A DNA stretch of 64,000 nucleotides from Alphaproteobacteria bacterium (GTDB lineage: Bacteria; Planctomycetota; Phycisphaerae; UBA1845): the NCBI GenBank assembly GCA_028285105.1, contig JANQQE010000011.1, positions 757,856 through 821,855 of the forward strand. Direction: 5' to 3'. Position 1 is the stretch's first letter. Every line of letters starts with the position of its first letter. Position numbers and translations under genes: made by a program. Positions 36,658 through 47,354 of this stretch are shown in pieces. The notes beneath the pieces are model-generated. The model saw nothing but the letters and a program-made list of their open reading frames with translations. It was not told the origin of the DNA and made no database searches.

Positions 36658-37142
36658 GGATTGGTGTCCTTTTGGTCTTCGTCGGTGCCGTTGTTTACGT
36701 ATTCGGAATCATTTGAGTTCGTCGTATTCGGTTCGGTCGACTCAACAATCACTGCATCACCGCTCGCCGAATATCGACCTGATCCGATCGGTTCGTGTCG
36801 CACGCGTAATACAGCATTGGCCCCTTTCATCGCGGCGACGGCTTTGAGTCCTTCGACCGCTTCCTCAGGCCGCCGAAACCCGTCGACAAATACGGCTTCC
36901 ACCTGCCGAATCACGCGATAACCCACCAACGATTCTCCGCTGGAGGTCGCAATGATTTTTTGCGATTCCTCATGTCGCTGGGCTGCGAAATCGTCATGAC
37001 TCGGTTGGTACTTTTGAAGCTTCGGATGGATTTTAGGCGGTTGCTTTCGTCGCAGCCACCGGCGAATTCGCAGCACAGTCCAAATTGCGGCCAGCACAAC
37101 CGCCGCCGCAACCACGATTTTCCACTGCAATTCGCTAGGCAT
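36654..37142 (-). CDS. Membrane-anchored YbjQ-like domain protein
   Basis: About 162 residues from this ATG, with one helix (about residues 7-25), a basic linker and a C-terminal domain resembling the YbjQ/UPF0145 fold: ESLVGYRVIRQVEAVFV, GLKAVAAMKGANAVLRVRHE and a final GDAVIVES. YbjQ proteins form pentamers and were annotated as possible metal binders; the function is unclear. The ATG lies inside the last codons of the glycosyltransferase gene (8-base overlap) and the stop overlaps the next start, so all three are translationally coupled. Confidence 0.65.
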   Translation of the reverse strand: MPSELQWKIVVAAAVVLAAIWTVLRIRRWLRRKQPPKIHPKLQKYQPSHDDFAAQRHEESQKIIATSSGESLVGYRVIRQVEAVFVDGFRRPEEAVEGLKAVAAMKGANAVLRVRHEPIGSGRYSASGDAVIVESTEPNTTNSNDSEYVNNGTDEDQKDTNP

Positions 37143-38430
37143 CTGTGACCGGCCGCGAGTCGCGCACACCGCCCATATCGACGACCCCGCCAATCTGCGC
37201 TTCCGTCAATGGAGCCTCAGGCGAATCTGAAGATTGTGCGCCCTGATCGTTGTGGTAGGTCGTTCCGCGCCAGGTCGTCGACGCACCTGCCGCTTTCCGC
37301 AAAGCGACGATCAACATCCCCACGCCCAGCAACACCCCAAAGAAATACGTCATCCATGCCCAATTCGCAGCCCGCACAAGTCGCATGAATTGAAAGATGA
37401 CAATCTCAAGCATAAGGACAACCGCACCGGTCACATAGAGTGCGATCCACCAATTTCCGCGTGCAGCGTCATTCGCAAGCAACAGACCTCCGATTGCAAC
37501 GGCAAGACTGACAAACGGAAACACGCTCATCGACAGCACAAGCCCGAGCGTCGCCAGCAGTCGGCGATACGTACGAAACGTACCGAAGAAAATCCGACTC
37601 CATCCGCGCCACGCTTCCGAAAACGTCGAGTACATCCGCGTAAGGTACAACCCGTCGTTTTGAATCACGAACAACCGCAGCCCGCTATCTTTGGCAAGTC
37701 GGGCCATGCAGATGTCTTCGTTGAGTTCGGTCTTGACGGCCGTATGCCCACCGATTTTCTGATAGGCATTGCGCGACATCATCATGAACGCGCCGTTGGC
37801 ATAAGCTGCCTTGCAACGTGGGTTGTTCACCTTTTCCGGATCGAACCAGATGACGAGGATGGCGGCGCAGATCGGTTGAATCAATCGCTCCCAAAACGTC
37901 TTCGTCTCCAGCACAGGCAGCACCGAAAGAAAATCGGTATCGCGACTCAACGTTTCCTGCATCGCCATCGAAAGCGTTTTGTTGGACGTCTGGCGACAAT
38001 CGGCATCGACAAAGCACAACCACTCGCCCGTCGCGTACTTCATGCCGGTGTGCATCGCGTGGTTTTTTCCGAACCAACCGTCGGCCAACCGGCGGACATG
38101 AACGGCTTGCATTCGGTCGCCGTGCTTGCGTTGAATCTGATCGAGGATGTCACCGGTCCGGTCGTCGCTGCGGTCGTTGATGGCGATGATTTCGAGGTTT
38201 GGATAGTCCTGCGCTAGAAGCGAATCGACGCACGCCTCGATGTTGTCCTCTTCATCCTTCGCAGCCACCAGCACCGTCAATCGAGGGGCATCCTCGCCCA
38301 ATGACGGGTGCGAATCGGGGCGGAGACGACGGTCCTGACGAACCGCGCGGACCACCGCGAACTGGCGGCTTGCCCAGACCAATCCGACCAAACCACAACA
38401 GATAAGCCAAATCAGAATCTCAACGGGCAT
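37135..38430 (-). CDS. GT2 family glycosyltransferase, HpnB/CrtQ-like
   Basis: A membrane-bound family 2 glycosyltransferase of 431 residues. An N-terminal helix (1-20) is followed by the catalytic domain: VAAKDEEDNIE, INDRSDDRTG, and CFVDADCR (metal-binding DxD), then ELNEDICMARLAK (the ED acceptor motif) and a WRGWSR segment analogous to the QxxRW box. Three helices follow near the C-terminus. Architecture and motifs fit HpnB-type (hopanoid-associated) or carotenoid glycosyltransferases. GAAAGGCG precedes this ATG. It heads an operon with a YbjQ-like gene and a prenyltransferase-repeat gene. The lipid acceptor is not known. Confidence 0.82.
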   Translation of the reverse strand: MPVEILIWLICCGLVGLVWASRQFAVVRAVRQDRRLRPDSHPSLGEDAPRLTVLVAAKDEEDNIEACVDSLLAQDYPNLEIIAINDRSDDRTGDILDQIQRKHGDRMQAVHVRRLADGWFGKNHAMHTGMKYATGEWLCFVDADCRQTSNKTLSMAMQETLSRDTDFLSVLPVLETKTFWERLIQPICAAILVIWFDPEKVNNPRCKAAYANGAFMMMSRNAYQKIGGHTAVKTELNEDICMARLAKDSGLRLFVIQNDGLYLTRMYSTFSEAWRGWSRIFFGTFRTYRRLLATLGLVLSMSVFPFVSLAVAIGGLLLANDAARGNWWIALYVTGAVVLMLEIVIFQFMRLVRAANWAWMTYFFGVLLGVGMLIVALRKAAGASTTWRGTTYHNDQGAQSSDSPEAPLTEAQIGGVVDMGGVRDSRPVTDA

Positions 38431-38621
38431 ATCGCGCCTTTCAGCCCAAAGAAAAACGTGCTGCATCCATGCATTCGATGAGGTGGATTATCCGCACCCC
38501 ATCGGCATTGTCCAATCAGAAAACATCCGGGCTGATTCGCCTGAATCGAATCGGATCATTCGGGCAAATTCAGTTAACTCGCACCAGCAGCAGGTTTGAC
38601 CGAATCGAAAGCGGTGTGGAT

Positions 38622-39647
38622 TCACTCGGAGCACACTTCGCGGCGGTCGGTTCCATCGACCGATTCCCGAAGTAGCAAGAAACTCACAACCGATCCAGCG
38701 AAGTAAACGCCAACTATCGCACCTTTGACCACATAGTAAAGCCCACCGATCCACATGCCCATCAGATACGCCGAGGCCCTGTCGATGTCCGCATCGCCGC
38801 GTTTGGACAACATCCCCTCACCCAGCGAAACCAATCCCACGGTTAGCGTCTCAGCCAGGGACACCAGATATACCAGCAAAGCGGACGAGACCCACACCAT
38901 CAAACCAGTCGCCAGAAAGTACAACACCGCCCGAATCGGTCTGGTCAGCACGAAGGACACCGCATGGGTCACTGCGTCCGCACCTTCGGCTCCACTTACA
39001 GCCACACACGGAGCAAATAGATTCCCACCGACGAAAACCACCAGCACGCCAAAGGCAAGCAAACACCCCAACGCAAGCGGTATGAAGAAAAACGCGCCGC
39101 CAACCAGATCGCCCAACCACGGGATGGCCATGAACATGCCGTACGCCACGATCATCACACCGACCAGCAATCCAAAACCTGCGGGCAGTATCCAGGCCGT
39201 AAAAAACCCATTCCAATAATGATGGATAGCATATTCCAGCGCCCGGCTTATGGATGGATTCGACGTATCGGTGATTTGACAGGCAAGCAAGCGCCAAATC
39301 GCCCCACCGATCAGTGCCCACAAAAAAATCAGCGGAATCAACAAACACAAACCGTAAAACCACTGCTCGCGAAGCCCGAAGAACACCAAGTGAACCGCGT
39401 CCCAGTCACCAAACCCGAATCGAAACAGGCGCGACGGTTCAACCTCTGCGCCGCTGACGGTCCACAATCGATCAAGCAACCACTTCCAAATCGCCGACAC
39501 CACCAGGCCAGCCGTCGCCAACACCAAGACGCCAACTTGAAACGCCTCACGCCAACCCTTGAGAAAGTCAAAAACGCCCACACGTTGCGACCAATTGGAA
39601 ATTGCAGAAGGTGTGCAATTCTGTTCGGGGGAGTCCATAGTGATCAT
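38622..39647 (-). CDS. Polytopic membrane protein of unknown function
   Basis: 341 residues with about seven hydrophobic segments, including pairs of glycine-rich helices (about 145-170 and 185-215). The N-terminus is cytoplasmic and polar (SPEQNCTPSAIS). No transporter motif is visible. Similar uncharacterised membrane proteins are frequent in planctomycete genomes. It is followed downstream by the HpnB-like operon on the same strand, about 190 bases away. Confidence 0.65.
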   Translation of the reverse strand: MITMDSPEQNCTPSAISNWSQRVGVFDFLKGWREAFQVGVLVLATAGLVVSAIWKWLLDRLWTVSGAEVEPSRLFRFGFGDWDAVHLVFFGLREQWFYGLCLLIPLIFLWALIGGAIWRLLACQITDTSNPSISRALEYAIHHYWNGFFTAWILPAGFGLLVGVMIVAYGMFMAIPWLGDLVGGAFFFIPLALGCLLAFGVLVVFVGGNLFAPCVAVSGAEGADAVTHAVSFVLTRPIRAVLYFLATGLMVWVSSALLVYLVSLAETLTVGLVSLGEGMLSKRGDADIDRASAYLMGMWIGGLYYVVKGAIVGVYFAGSVVSFLLLRESVDGTDRREVCSE

Positions 39648-39753
39648 CTCGTTGCGAATTGAGATCCGAGCGTGAAGGCCCTATGGTTGCGATTATAAAG
39701 CCAGCCACCAACCGGGCAACGAGATTCTGATCAGATAAAGGGGGCTGCAATCG

Positions 39754-39957
39754 CTAGTTCAACGACGTGGGATCGACCTCGGTTGGATCGTCGGTGCTAT
39801 CGGGCAGGATGGGATCGCTGATGACATATTCAGCGTTGAGCCATTTGCCCAGGTCGATCATCTGACAACGTTTGCAGCAGAACGGTCGCGACGGCGCGTC
39901 TTCGCGCGTGACAACTTCAAACGTCTTTTCACAGGTTGGGCAGGTGTAGCAAATCAT
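39754..39957 (-). CDS. yacG: DNA gyrase inhibitor YacG
   Basis: A 67-residue zinc-finger protein: CPTC near the N-terminus, then [22 protein letters not shown], the characteristic YacG signature (C-x3-C, then DLG.W). The C-terminal tail is acidic ([10 protein letters not shown]). In E. coli, YacG binds GyrB and blocks DNA binding. It begins 7 bases after the FmdB-type gene and ends the dnaJ-grpE-fmdB-yacG unit. A longer frame on the same strand exists, but residues before this ATG are non-homologous. Confidence 0.85.
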   Translation of the reverse strand: MICYTCPTCEKTFEVVTREDAPSRPFCCKRCQMIDLGKWLNAEYVISDPILPDSTDDPTEVDPTSLN

Positions 39958-39964
39958 GCGAACT

Positions 39965-40357
39965 TCAATCAGGCGACTTCTTCGCGGGTTTGTCTGTCCC
40001 GGATGATTTCCCCGATGAAGAAGATGACGACGACGCCGATGGCGATTTGGCGTCTGTTGACGATGCTTTCTTTGAATCGCCACCATCGGTTTTCTTCGAC
40101 TTGTCGCCCGTACCGGATTGACCTTCTTTGTCGGCTTTGGCGGCTTTCTTGTAGCTTTCGCTGCGATAGTCGGTTTCGTAGAACCCGTCGCCCTTAAAGA
40201 TCACCGCCCCACCCGCACCAATCAAACGACGAATTGGAGCGCGTTTCCTACATCCTGCACACGGTTCATCCGGTTTGCGCTTCGCCCGCGCGGTGATGCT
40301 TTGAAACATCTCGAATACATGCCCACATGCTTCGCATTCATAATCGTACGTCGGCAT
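39965..40357 (-). CDS. FmdB family zinc-ribbon protein
   Basis: About 130 residues: [15 protein letters not shown] at the start, and CAGCRKR about 35 residues in, form the FmdB-type regulatory zinc ribbon; [11 protein letters not shown] follows. The last 60 residues are a lysine, serine and aspartate run (including seven serines in a row), certainly disordered. GGAG precedes this ATG. It is frequently next to grpE and dnaJ in bacteria and may be a small chaperone-associated or regulatory protein. The name comes from a formamidase operon, so function is not settled. Confidence 0.85.
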   Translation of the reverse strand: MPTYDYECEACGHVFEMFQSITARAKRKPDEPCAGCRKRAPIRRLIGAGGAVIFKGDGFYETDYRSESYKKAAKADKEGQSGTGDKSKKTDGGDSKKASSTDAKSPSASSSSSSSGKSSGTDKPAKKSPD

Positions 40358-40384
40358 ATTCAATGACTCCTACCGATTTCGTGC

Positions 40385-41011
40385 CTAGTCGTTTTCGACT
40401 TCGACCGAATCATCCGATGAATCCGCAACTTCGCTGCCCAGCATCGCCGCAGACACGATGACTTTCGCCGGCCGCAGCACCCGATCGTACAACCGATAGC
40501 CCTTTTGAATTTGTTGCATCACGCGACCCGGTTCATGGTCGGCAGACGGTTGCTGCATCAGGGCTTCGTGCATCATCGGGTCAAACACCGCATCGTTCGC
40601 GTCGATGATTTCGACGTGGTTGTCGGAGAGGATTTTTTGCAATTTGTCGCGGACGAGTTTAACGCCATCGGCCAACGCATTTTCTGGCTTGTCGCCATCC
40701 ACTCCATCGACGGCTTCCACCGTTCGATCGAGATCGTCCATCACTTCGATGACCGACTTGAGCAAACCCGTTCCCGCATATCGAAGCGCTTCGGAGATTT
40801 CGTTGCTGCTTCGTCGAGCGATGTTTTGCTGCTCAGCTTTTGAACGAAGGTATTTATCCTTCCACTCCGCCACTTCATTTTGGAGTTGCTCGATCGGATC
40901 GTCGCCGGTCGCCTCTTCTTGTTCAGTGCCAGCGACACCTTCACCCGTCACTTCTTCATCGAAGCTCTCTTCGGCGACGGCTACATTCTTCTTATTCTTT
41001 TTTGCACTCAT
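40385..41011 (-). CDS. grpE: Nucleotide exchange factor GrpE
   Basis: Accelerates ADP release from DnaK. The 208-residue protein has an acidic, low-complexity N-terminus, a long coiled coil (about residues 38-110: LQNEVAEWKDKYLRSKAEQ), and the C-terminal beta-wing domain with VIDANDAVFDPMMHEAL-type sequence and GYRLYDRVLRPAKVIVS. It lies 53 bases after dnaJ. No dnaK gene is visible in the window, so its partner is encoded elsewhere. Confidence 0.94.
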   Translation of the reverse strand: MSAKKNKKNVAVAEESFDEEVTGEGVAGTEQEEATGDDPIEQLQNEVAEWKDKYLRSKAEQQNIARRSSNEISEALRYAGTGLLKSVIEVMDDLDRTVEAVDGVDGDKPENALADGVKLVRDKLQKILSDNHVEIIDANDAVFDPMMHEALMQQPSADHEPGRVMQQIQKGYRLYDRVLRPAKVIVSAAMLGSEVADSSDDSVEVEND

Positions 41012-41064
41012 CGGATCTGAATCTCGGTCCGTTCAATCGTTGTCTGCGTACTGCTTCATGCGAC

Positions 41065-42204
41065 TTACTTTTTCGATTCTTCAACACCAAAATACTCAGC
41101 AAGCTTTTCGAAAAAACCTTTCGATTCCGGAAGGACGGTGTGGTCTTCGGTCTCCGCAAAGTCTCGAAGCAATGCCTCCTGCTTGTCTGAAAGCTTCTTG
41201 GGGATTTCGATCATCACCTGCACCAATTCATCGCCCGCTCGACCGGAACGCAAGTCCGGTAAACCCAAACCCGACATCTTGAACACCTGCCCATGCTGTG
41301 CGCCTTTTGGAATCGTCAGTTCTGCTCGGCCATTGAGCGTCGGTATCTCGACCTTCGCCCCAAGCGCCGCCTGGGTGAACGAAATCGGCATGCGACAAAC
41401 CAGATCGTTTTCATGTCGTTCGAGCAATCCGTGCTTCGCCACTCGAACGTAGCAATGCAAATCGCCCTGCGGCGCACCCGGCTCGCCAGCCTCACCTTCG
41501 CCACGAACGCGAACGGCTTGCCCGTCGTGAATACCTGCCGGAATATCGACGATGACGACTCGATCAACCGGCGATCGCCCACGCCCTCGACACGCTTTGC
41601 ACGGGGTCACAACAACCGACCCCTGCCCGCGACAATCCGGACACGTCGTCACCATTCGCCCGAACAAACTTGCAAATCCACCGGTCTGTTCGACCTGTCC
41701 ATATCCGCCGCACGTTGGGCAATTCTGCCGATCGGTTCCGGGTTCTGCCCCGGTTCCCGAGCAGGATTCGCATTCGTCTTCACGAACGAATTCGAGGCGT
41801 TTTTTGACGCCCTTGGATACGTCTTGAAGGGTGATCTCTACCTCGGCTTGCAGGTCGGCACCGCGACGGCGACCGCGCCTGCCACCACCGCCGCCAAACG
41901 CCGAACCGAAGATATCATTGAACATCGAGAAGATGTCGTCCGCACCCATGTGGGTGAAGTCGTGCATCCCGTTACCGCTGACGCCTTGATGACCGAACTG
42001 ATCGTAGCGACTTCGCTTGTTGGCATCGCTCAGAACTTCGTACGCCTCTGCCGCTTCTTTGAACAAGACTTCGGCTTCTGGGTTGTCGCGGTTACGATCG
42101 GGATGATGCTTCAACGCGCATTTGCGGTAGGCTTTCTTGATCTCGTCGCCCGACGCCGTGCGCGAGACGCTCAGCACTTCGTAGTAATCGCGTTTCGTAC
42201 TCAT
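41065..42204 (-). CDS. dnaJ: Chaperone DnaJ
   Basis: Hsp40 co-chaperone. The J-domain ([21 protein letters not shown], with the HPD at about residues 34-36) is followed by a Gly/Phe-rich region, four CxxCxGxG zinc-finger repeats ([32 protein letters not shown]; about residues 145-210) and the C-terminal substrate-binding domain. Length 379. It begins a second transcription unit downstream of the groEL-groES-groEL group, separated by a strong terminator, and is followed by grpE. Confidence 0.96.
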   Translation of the reverse strand: MSTKRDYYEVLSVSRTASGDEIKKAYRKCALKHHPDRNRDNPEAEVLFKEAAEAYEVLSDANKRSRYDQFGHQGVSGNGMHDFTHMGADDIFSMFNDIFGSAFGGGGGRRGRRRGADLQAEVEITLQDVSKGVKKRLEFVREDECESCSGTGAEPGTDRQNCPTCGGYGQVEQTGGFASLFGRMVTTCPDCRGQGSVVVTPCKACRGRGRSPVDRVVIVDIPAGIHDGQAVRVRGEGEAGEPGAPQGDLHCYVRVAKHGLLERHENDLVCRMPISFTQAALGAKVEIPTLNGRAELTIPKGAQHGQVFKMSGLGLPDLRSGRAGDELVQVMIEIPKKLSDKQEALLRDFAETEDHTVLPESKGFFEKLAEYFGVEESKK

Positions 42205-42325
42205 TGCGTCGCCTTAGACCTGATCGTGCTTTGGAAGTAGAAAACTACCCAACCATTCGCCGCAACGAATTCGCAGCCTCAGCGAATTCATCGTCCATTC
42301 GCCAGCACAGCGGCCAACATAGTTG

Positions 42326-42361
42326 AAAAAAGGGGCGAACGAGTTGCTTTTCGTCCGCCCC
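42326..42361 (-). terminator. Terminator between groEL and dnaJ
   Basis: On the minus strand GGGGCG-GACGA...TCGT-TCGCCCC forms a 6+4 base-pair stem with one mismatch, followed by six T. It separates the chaperonin genes from dnaJ-grpE. Read-through could still link the two. Confidence 0.8.
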
Positions 42362-42431
42362 CGTATCTTTACCAAACCTGCGATCGAATGATTCTACTTA
42401 TCGCAGACTTAAGTCATTCCATCGAAACGGA

Positions 42432-44051
42432 CTAGTGGACCGCGTTGGCGACGCTTTCTTTAACGTCACCGTCTTTCAGGTCCGTCAGCATCACTTCGGT
42501 GGTCAACATCAAACCGGAAACGCTGACCGCATTTTCCAATGCTGTCCGCGCGACCTTGGCTGGGTCGATGATACCGGCTTTGACCATGTCGACGAATTGA
42601 CGATTGCGGGCGTCGTAACCGTTGGTGCCGGTTTTTTCAAGGATGCCTTCGATGATCACGTCGCCGTCTTCACCGCAGTTGGTGATGATCTGCCATGCCG
42701 GTGAACGAAGCGCCTTGGCAACTATGTCAAAGCCCATCTTCTGTTCGCCAACGGCTTTGCTGCGACCCTTTTCCACCGCACTGATCGCACGCAGGAATGC
42801 CACACCACCGCCCGGAATCACGCCTTCTTCAGCCGCTGCCTTCGTGGCATGGAACGCATCGTCAACCAAGTCCTTGCGCTCCTTCACTTCGACTTCGGTC
42901 GGACCGCCAACGCGAATGACAGCCACTCCACCGGTCAACTTCGCGAGACGTTCCTGCAATTTCTCGCGGTCGTAGTCGCTGGTGGTCTTTTCGATCTGAT
43001 TGCGAATCTGCTCGATGCGGGCTTTGATTTCGCTCTTCTTGCCTGCCCCTTCGATGATCGTCGTGTCCTCCTTGGTGACCACAATCTTCTTGGCTTTTCC
43101 GAGGTCAGCCAGGGTGACGTTCTCGAGCTTGATGCCGAGGTCTTCGCTGATCATCTTCGCACCGGTCAGCGTGGCAATATCGCCCAGCATGGCCTTGCGA
43201 CGATCGCCGAACCCGGGGGCTTTCACCGCACAAACATGCAGCAAACCGCGGAGACGGTTGACGACCAAAGCGGCCATCGCTTCACCTTCGACATCTTCAG
43301 CAATGACGAGGAATGGCTTGCCCGAAGAAGCAATGCTCTCGACGAGCGGAACGAATTCGCGCAGGTTGCTGATCTTCTTTTCGTAAACCAACACGTACGC
43401 ATCTTCGAGAATGCACTCGAGCGTACCCGGGTCGGTCATAAAGTACGGCGAAAGGTAGCCCTTATCGAACTGCATCCCCTCGACGACGTCCTTCTCGGTT
43501 TCCAGCGTCTTGCCTTCTTCGATCTCGACGACGCCTTCCTTACCGACTTCTTCAAGAGCAGCCGCCAAGAGCTTTCCGATTTCCACGTCGCCATTGGCAC
43601 TGATGGTGGCAATCTTTTCGATGTCGGCTGAGTTCTTTACCGGTGTCGAAAGCGATGCGATGCTCTTGACAGCAGCCTGCACAGCAAGGTCCATACCACG
43701 CTTCAGTTCCATCGGGCTGACGCCTGCGGTGACCAGCTTCAAACCTTCTTTGTAAATCGCCTCAGCCAGTACCGTCGCGGTGGTCGTACCATCGCCGACG
43801 GCATCGCTGGTCTTTGAAGCGACTTCGTTGATCATCTTGGCGCCCATGTTTTCAAAGGGCTGTTCCAATTCGACTTCTTTACTCACCGAGACACCGTCTT
43901 TGGTGATTCGCGGTGCGCCCCACGACTTGTGCAGGAGGACGTTGTGACCGGTCGGTCCCATCGTCACCTTCACCGCGTTGGCGAGTTTGGTCAGGCCTTC
44001 CAGAAACTGCTGGCGGGCCTGCTGGCTGAACATCATTTGTTTCGACGCCAT
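42432..44051 (-). CDS. groEL: Chaperonin GroEL without GGM tail (paralogue 2)
   Basis: A full-length chaperonin of 539 residues. ATP and catalytic motifs are kept ([29 protein letters not shown]), but conserved positions differ from paralogue 1: [17 protein letters not shown] where the usual form is LGPxGRNVVLxKxFGxP. The C-terminus ends [15 protein letters not shown] with no GGM repeats. This suggests a specialised client set or altered ring turnover. AGGAG precedes the ATG. It lies 67 bases after groES paralogue 2. Confidence 0.95.
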   Translation of the reverse strand: MASKQMMFSQQARQQFLEGLTKLANAVKVTMGPTGHNVLLHKSWGAPRITKDGVSVSKEVELEQPFENMGAKMINEVASKTSDAVGDGTTTATVLAEAIYKEGLKLVTAGVSPMELKRGMDLAVQAAVKSIASLSTPVKNSADIEKIATISANGDVEIGKLLAAALEEVGKEGVVEIEEGKTLETEKDVVEGMQFDKGYLSPYFMTDPGTLECILEDAYVLVYEKKISNLREFVPLVESIASSGKPFLVIAEDVEGEAMAALVVNRLRGLLHVCAVKAPGFGDRRKAMLGDIATLTGAKMISEDLGIKLENVTLADLGKAKKIVVTKEDTTIIEGAGKKSEIKARIEQIRNQIEKTTSDYDREKLQERLAKLTGGVAVIRVGGPTEVEVKERKDLVDDAFHATKAAAEEGVIPGGGVAFLRAISAVEKGRSKAVGEQKMGFDIVAKALRSPAWQIITNCGEDGDVIIEGILEKTGTNGYDARNRQFVDMVKAGIIDPAKVARTALENAVSVSGLMLTTEVMLTDLKDGDVKESVANAVH

Positions 44052-44118
44052 AATCGTCGCTGCTCCTATCTTTCAGTCCTTCGCAGACATGACTCGCGAA
44101 GAACAATTAAACCAACTG

Positions 44119-44430
44119 CTAGCCAAAAATCGCCAGAACGTCGCTTTCACGGAGTATAACGAGTTCGTCGCCGTTCACTTCGACGGTCGTGCCCGAGTAC
44201 TTGCCGTAGAACACTTCGTCGCCGACCGACACATCCATCGTGCCGCGCTCGCCGTTTTCGAGCAGTTTGCCCGGACCGACCGAAATGACTTTGCCACGCT
44301 GCGGTTTTTCCTGAGCGCTGTCCGGCAGCACGATACCGCCAGCCGTCATCTCTTCGGCTGAACTCTGCGACACCACGAGACGGTCATCCAACGGACGAAT
44401 TTTCAATTTCTTGGCTGTTGCTGTTGCCAT
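44119..44430 (-). CDS. groES: Co-chaperonin GroES (paralogue 2)
   Basis: A 103-residue Gro[13 protein letters not shown], mobile loop [21 protein letters not shown] (about residues 26-40), and [14 protein letters not shown]. The N-terminus is four to five residues longer than paralogue 1. AAAGGAAG precedes the ATG. It sits between two different groEL genes and could serve either or both. Confidence 0.95.
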   Translation of the reverse strand: MATATAKKLKIRPLDDRLVVSQSSAEEMTAGGIVLPDSAQEKPQRGKVISVGPGKLLENGERGTMDVSVGDEVFYGKYSGTTVEVNGDELVILRESDVLAIFG

Positions 44431-44523
44431 GTTTCTTTACTTCCTTTCGAGCAAATATTTTTGAATATCGTTAACACGATTCGTCGCACCCATCGGGCGA
44501 CGTTCGCCAATTTCCAAAACGGA

Positions 44524-46218
<1,695 letters not shown>

Positions 46219-46282
46219 CTAGTGCCTCGCCCATGTTTGCATCTTCGCGCGGAACGCCTACAAACATTCCATTCAACCCACA

Positions 46283-46297
46283 GCAAGCCCAGTGCCA
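46283..46297 (-). promoter_or_regulatory. Sigma-54 (-24/-12) promoter upstream of groEL-groES-groEL
   Basis: The minus strand reads TGGCAC, five bases, TTGC, then T. This matches the -24/-12 consensus (TGGCAC-N5-TTGC) at every fixed position. A start about 12 bases downstream would leave a leader of roughly 120 bases before the groEL ATG. Confidence 0.6.
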
Positions 46298-46302
46298 AAG
46301 CA

Positions 46303-46398
46303 CCGCCAACTGGCAGAATCCGTAAACTACGCTCTGATAGATGTTTAAGAGAATTCACAACCTGACAGAATTCCAAGCAAACTCTGCCACACTGGCAG
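46303..46398. promoter_or_regulatory. Two TGGCAG/CTGCCA palindromes upstream of the sigma-54 element
   Basis: CTGCCA-CAC-TGGCAG at 46384-46398 is a perfect palindrome. CCGCCA-AC-TGGCAG at 46303-46316 is a near-palindrome of the same half-site, directly upstream of the -24 box. Both could be sites for an activator or repressor; the protein is unknown. Confidence 0.4.
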
Positions 46399-46460
46399 GG
46401 ACCCACCAAACGCCCAATCGAGGATGCCAAATTGACAGAGCAATTGTCAGCCTGCGAAAC

Positions 46461-46793
46461 TCAAGCCCACCCGTCCGGCAGCGGCTCGCCGGTCTTCTCC
46501 TGCCAAAGCTTGCGGATCTGCAACTTCCAGTCTTCGATGATCTCACGGGTCTTGGCCGGGTCGTGGAAGAACGGATCGTGCTGTGCCAGTCGTTCGACCA
46601 TCTCGTCAATCGGTGCGGCCATGATGCGTGTGGCTGTGGAATACTTCTCCTTGAACAGCAGATTCATCCGGGCTTTGGAGATGCTCTTCACGTCAAGCAG
46701 CGAAACGCGCTCGCCCTCCGCCCATTCGTGCGTGCGGATTCGGACTTTGAAATAGCCCATTCGGATAGAAGTCGGATCGCGCATGGTTGTCAC
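46461..46793 (-). CDS. Small protein of unknown function
   Basis: About 110 residues, charged, without signal peptide or membrane segments. It contains FKVRIRTHEWAEGERVSLLDVKSISKARMNLLFKEKYS-like charged alternation and ends in TGEPLPDGWA. The GTG start overlaps the preceding stop (GTGA); ATG at 46784 is an alternative. No family recognised. It ends the ABC-F/GCDH/kinase-like operon. Confidence 0.55.
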   Translation of the reverse strand: MTTMRDPTSIRMGYFKVRIRTHEWAEGERVSLLDVKSISKARMNLLFKEKYSTATRIMAAPIDEMVERLAQHDPFFHDPAKTREIIEDWKLQIRKLWQEKTGEPLPDGWA

Positions 46794-47341
46794 TTGTCGT
46801 CGAGATTCAATTCCAGGTGCAGCATATGAACAGAATCCGCGACCGGTTGCGCACCGTCCATTCGGAACACCGGGCAGGTTTGCTTCGCGAGATACGCTTC
46901 ATGCCGCGCAAGCGTCTTTCCTTCGACGTCGTCTTCGTCGTAGCGCGAAGCCCATTCGATGAACTCACTGTGCGCTATGTGCATGTCACCACCTTTGCGG
47001 ACGCGGTCGCCGAATCGTTCGTATTCTCGGGATCGCAATCGTTCGATGCGTAATGAGGTCGGTGCGGTGACGAACACGATCGCCGTGAATTCAAGTTCTG
47101 GACACGGATCCCAGCCAGCCACTCCACCTGACAGCACCCAACTGGTGGTTGGCGACAGGTCGGCAGCGATGGCGTCGAAGCGCTCATGCGGCGTGCGCTG
47201 AACTTGAAACGGCGGATCGGTCGGCGCGTGAAAATAATCGTCGCAATCGAAATGCGGCACCGAAAGTACTCTGGCGAGTGCGCAACCGATGCTCGATGCG
47301 CCGCAGCCAGACGCTCCTAGAATGTTGATTCGGTGAGCCAT
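46790..47341 (-). CDS. P-loop nucleotide kinase-like protein with altered Walker A
   Basis: About 183 residues, adenylate/shikimate kinase-like. The phosphate loop is GASGCGASS (residues about 8-16), where the usual lysine is alanine. Related P-loop proteins annotated as adenylate kinase-like also lack this lysine (GASGSGTTT), so it is a family trait. HFDCDDYFHAPTDPPF gives the acidic substrate region and RLRSREYERFGDRVR the lid arginines. It could phosphorylate a small molecule or a sugar, but activity is uncertain. The start is 13 bases after the acyl-CoA dehydrogenase stop. Confidence 0.7.
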   Translation of the reverse strand: MAHRINILGASGCGASSIGCALARVLSVPHFDCDDYFHAPTDPPFQVQRTPHERFDAIAADLSPTTSWVLSGGVAGWDPCPELEFTAIVFVTAPTSLRIERLRSREYERFGDRVRKGGDMHIAHSEFIEWASRYDEDDVEGKTLARHEAYLAKQTCPVFRMDGAQPVADSVHMLHLELNLDDK

Positions 47342-47354
47342 CGTTATCGATTCG

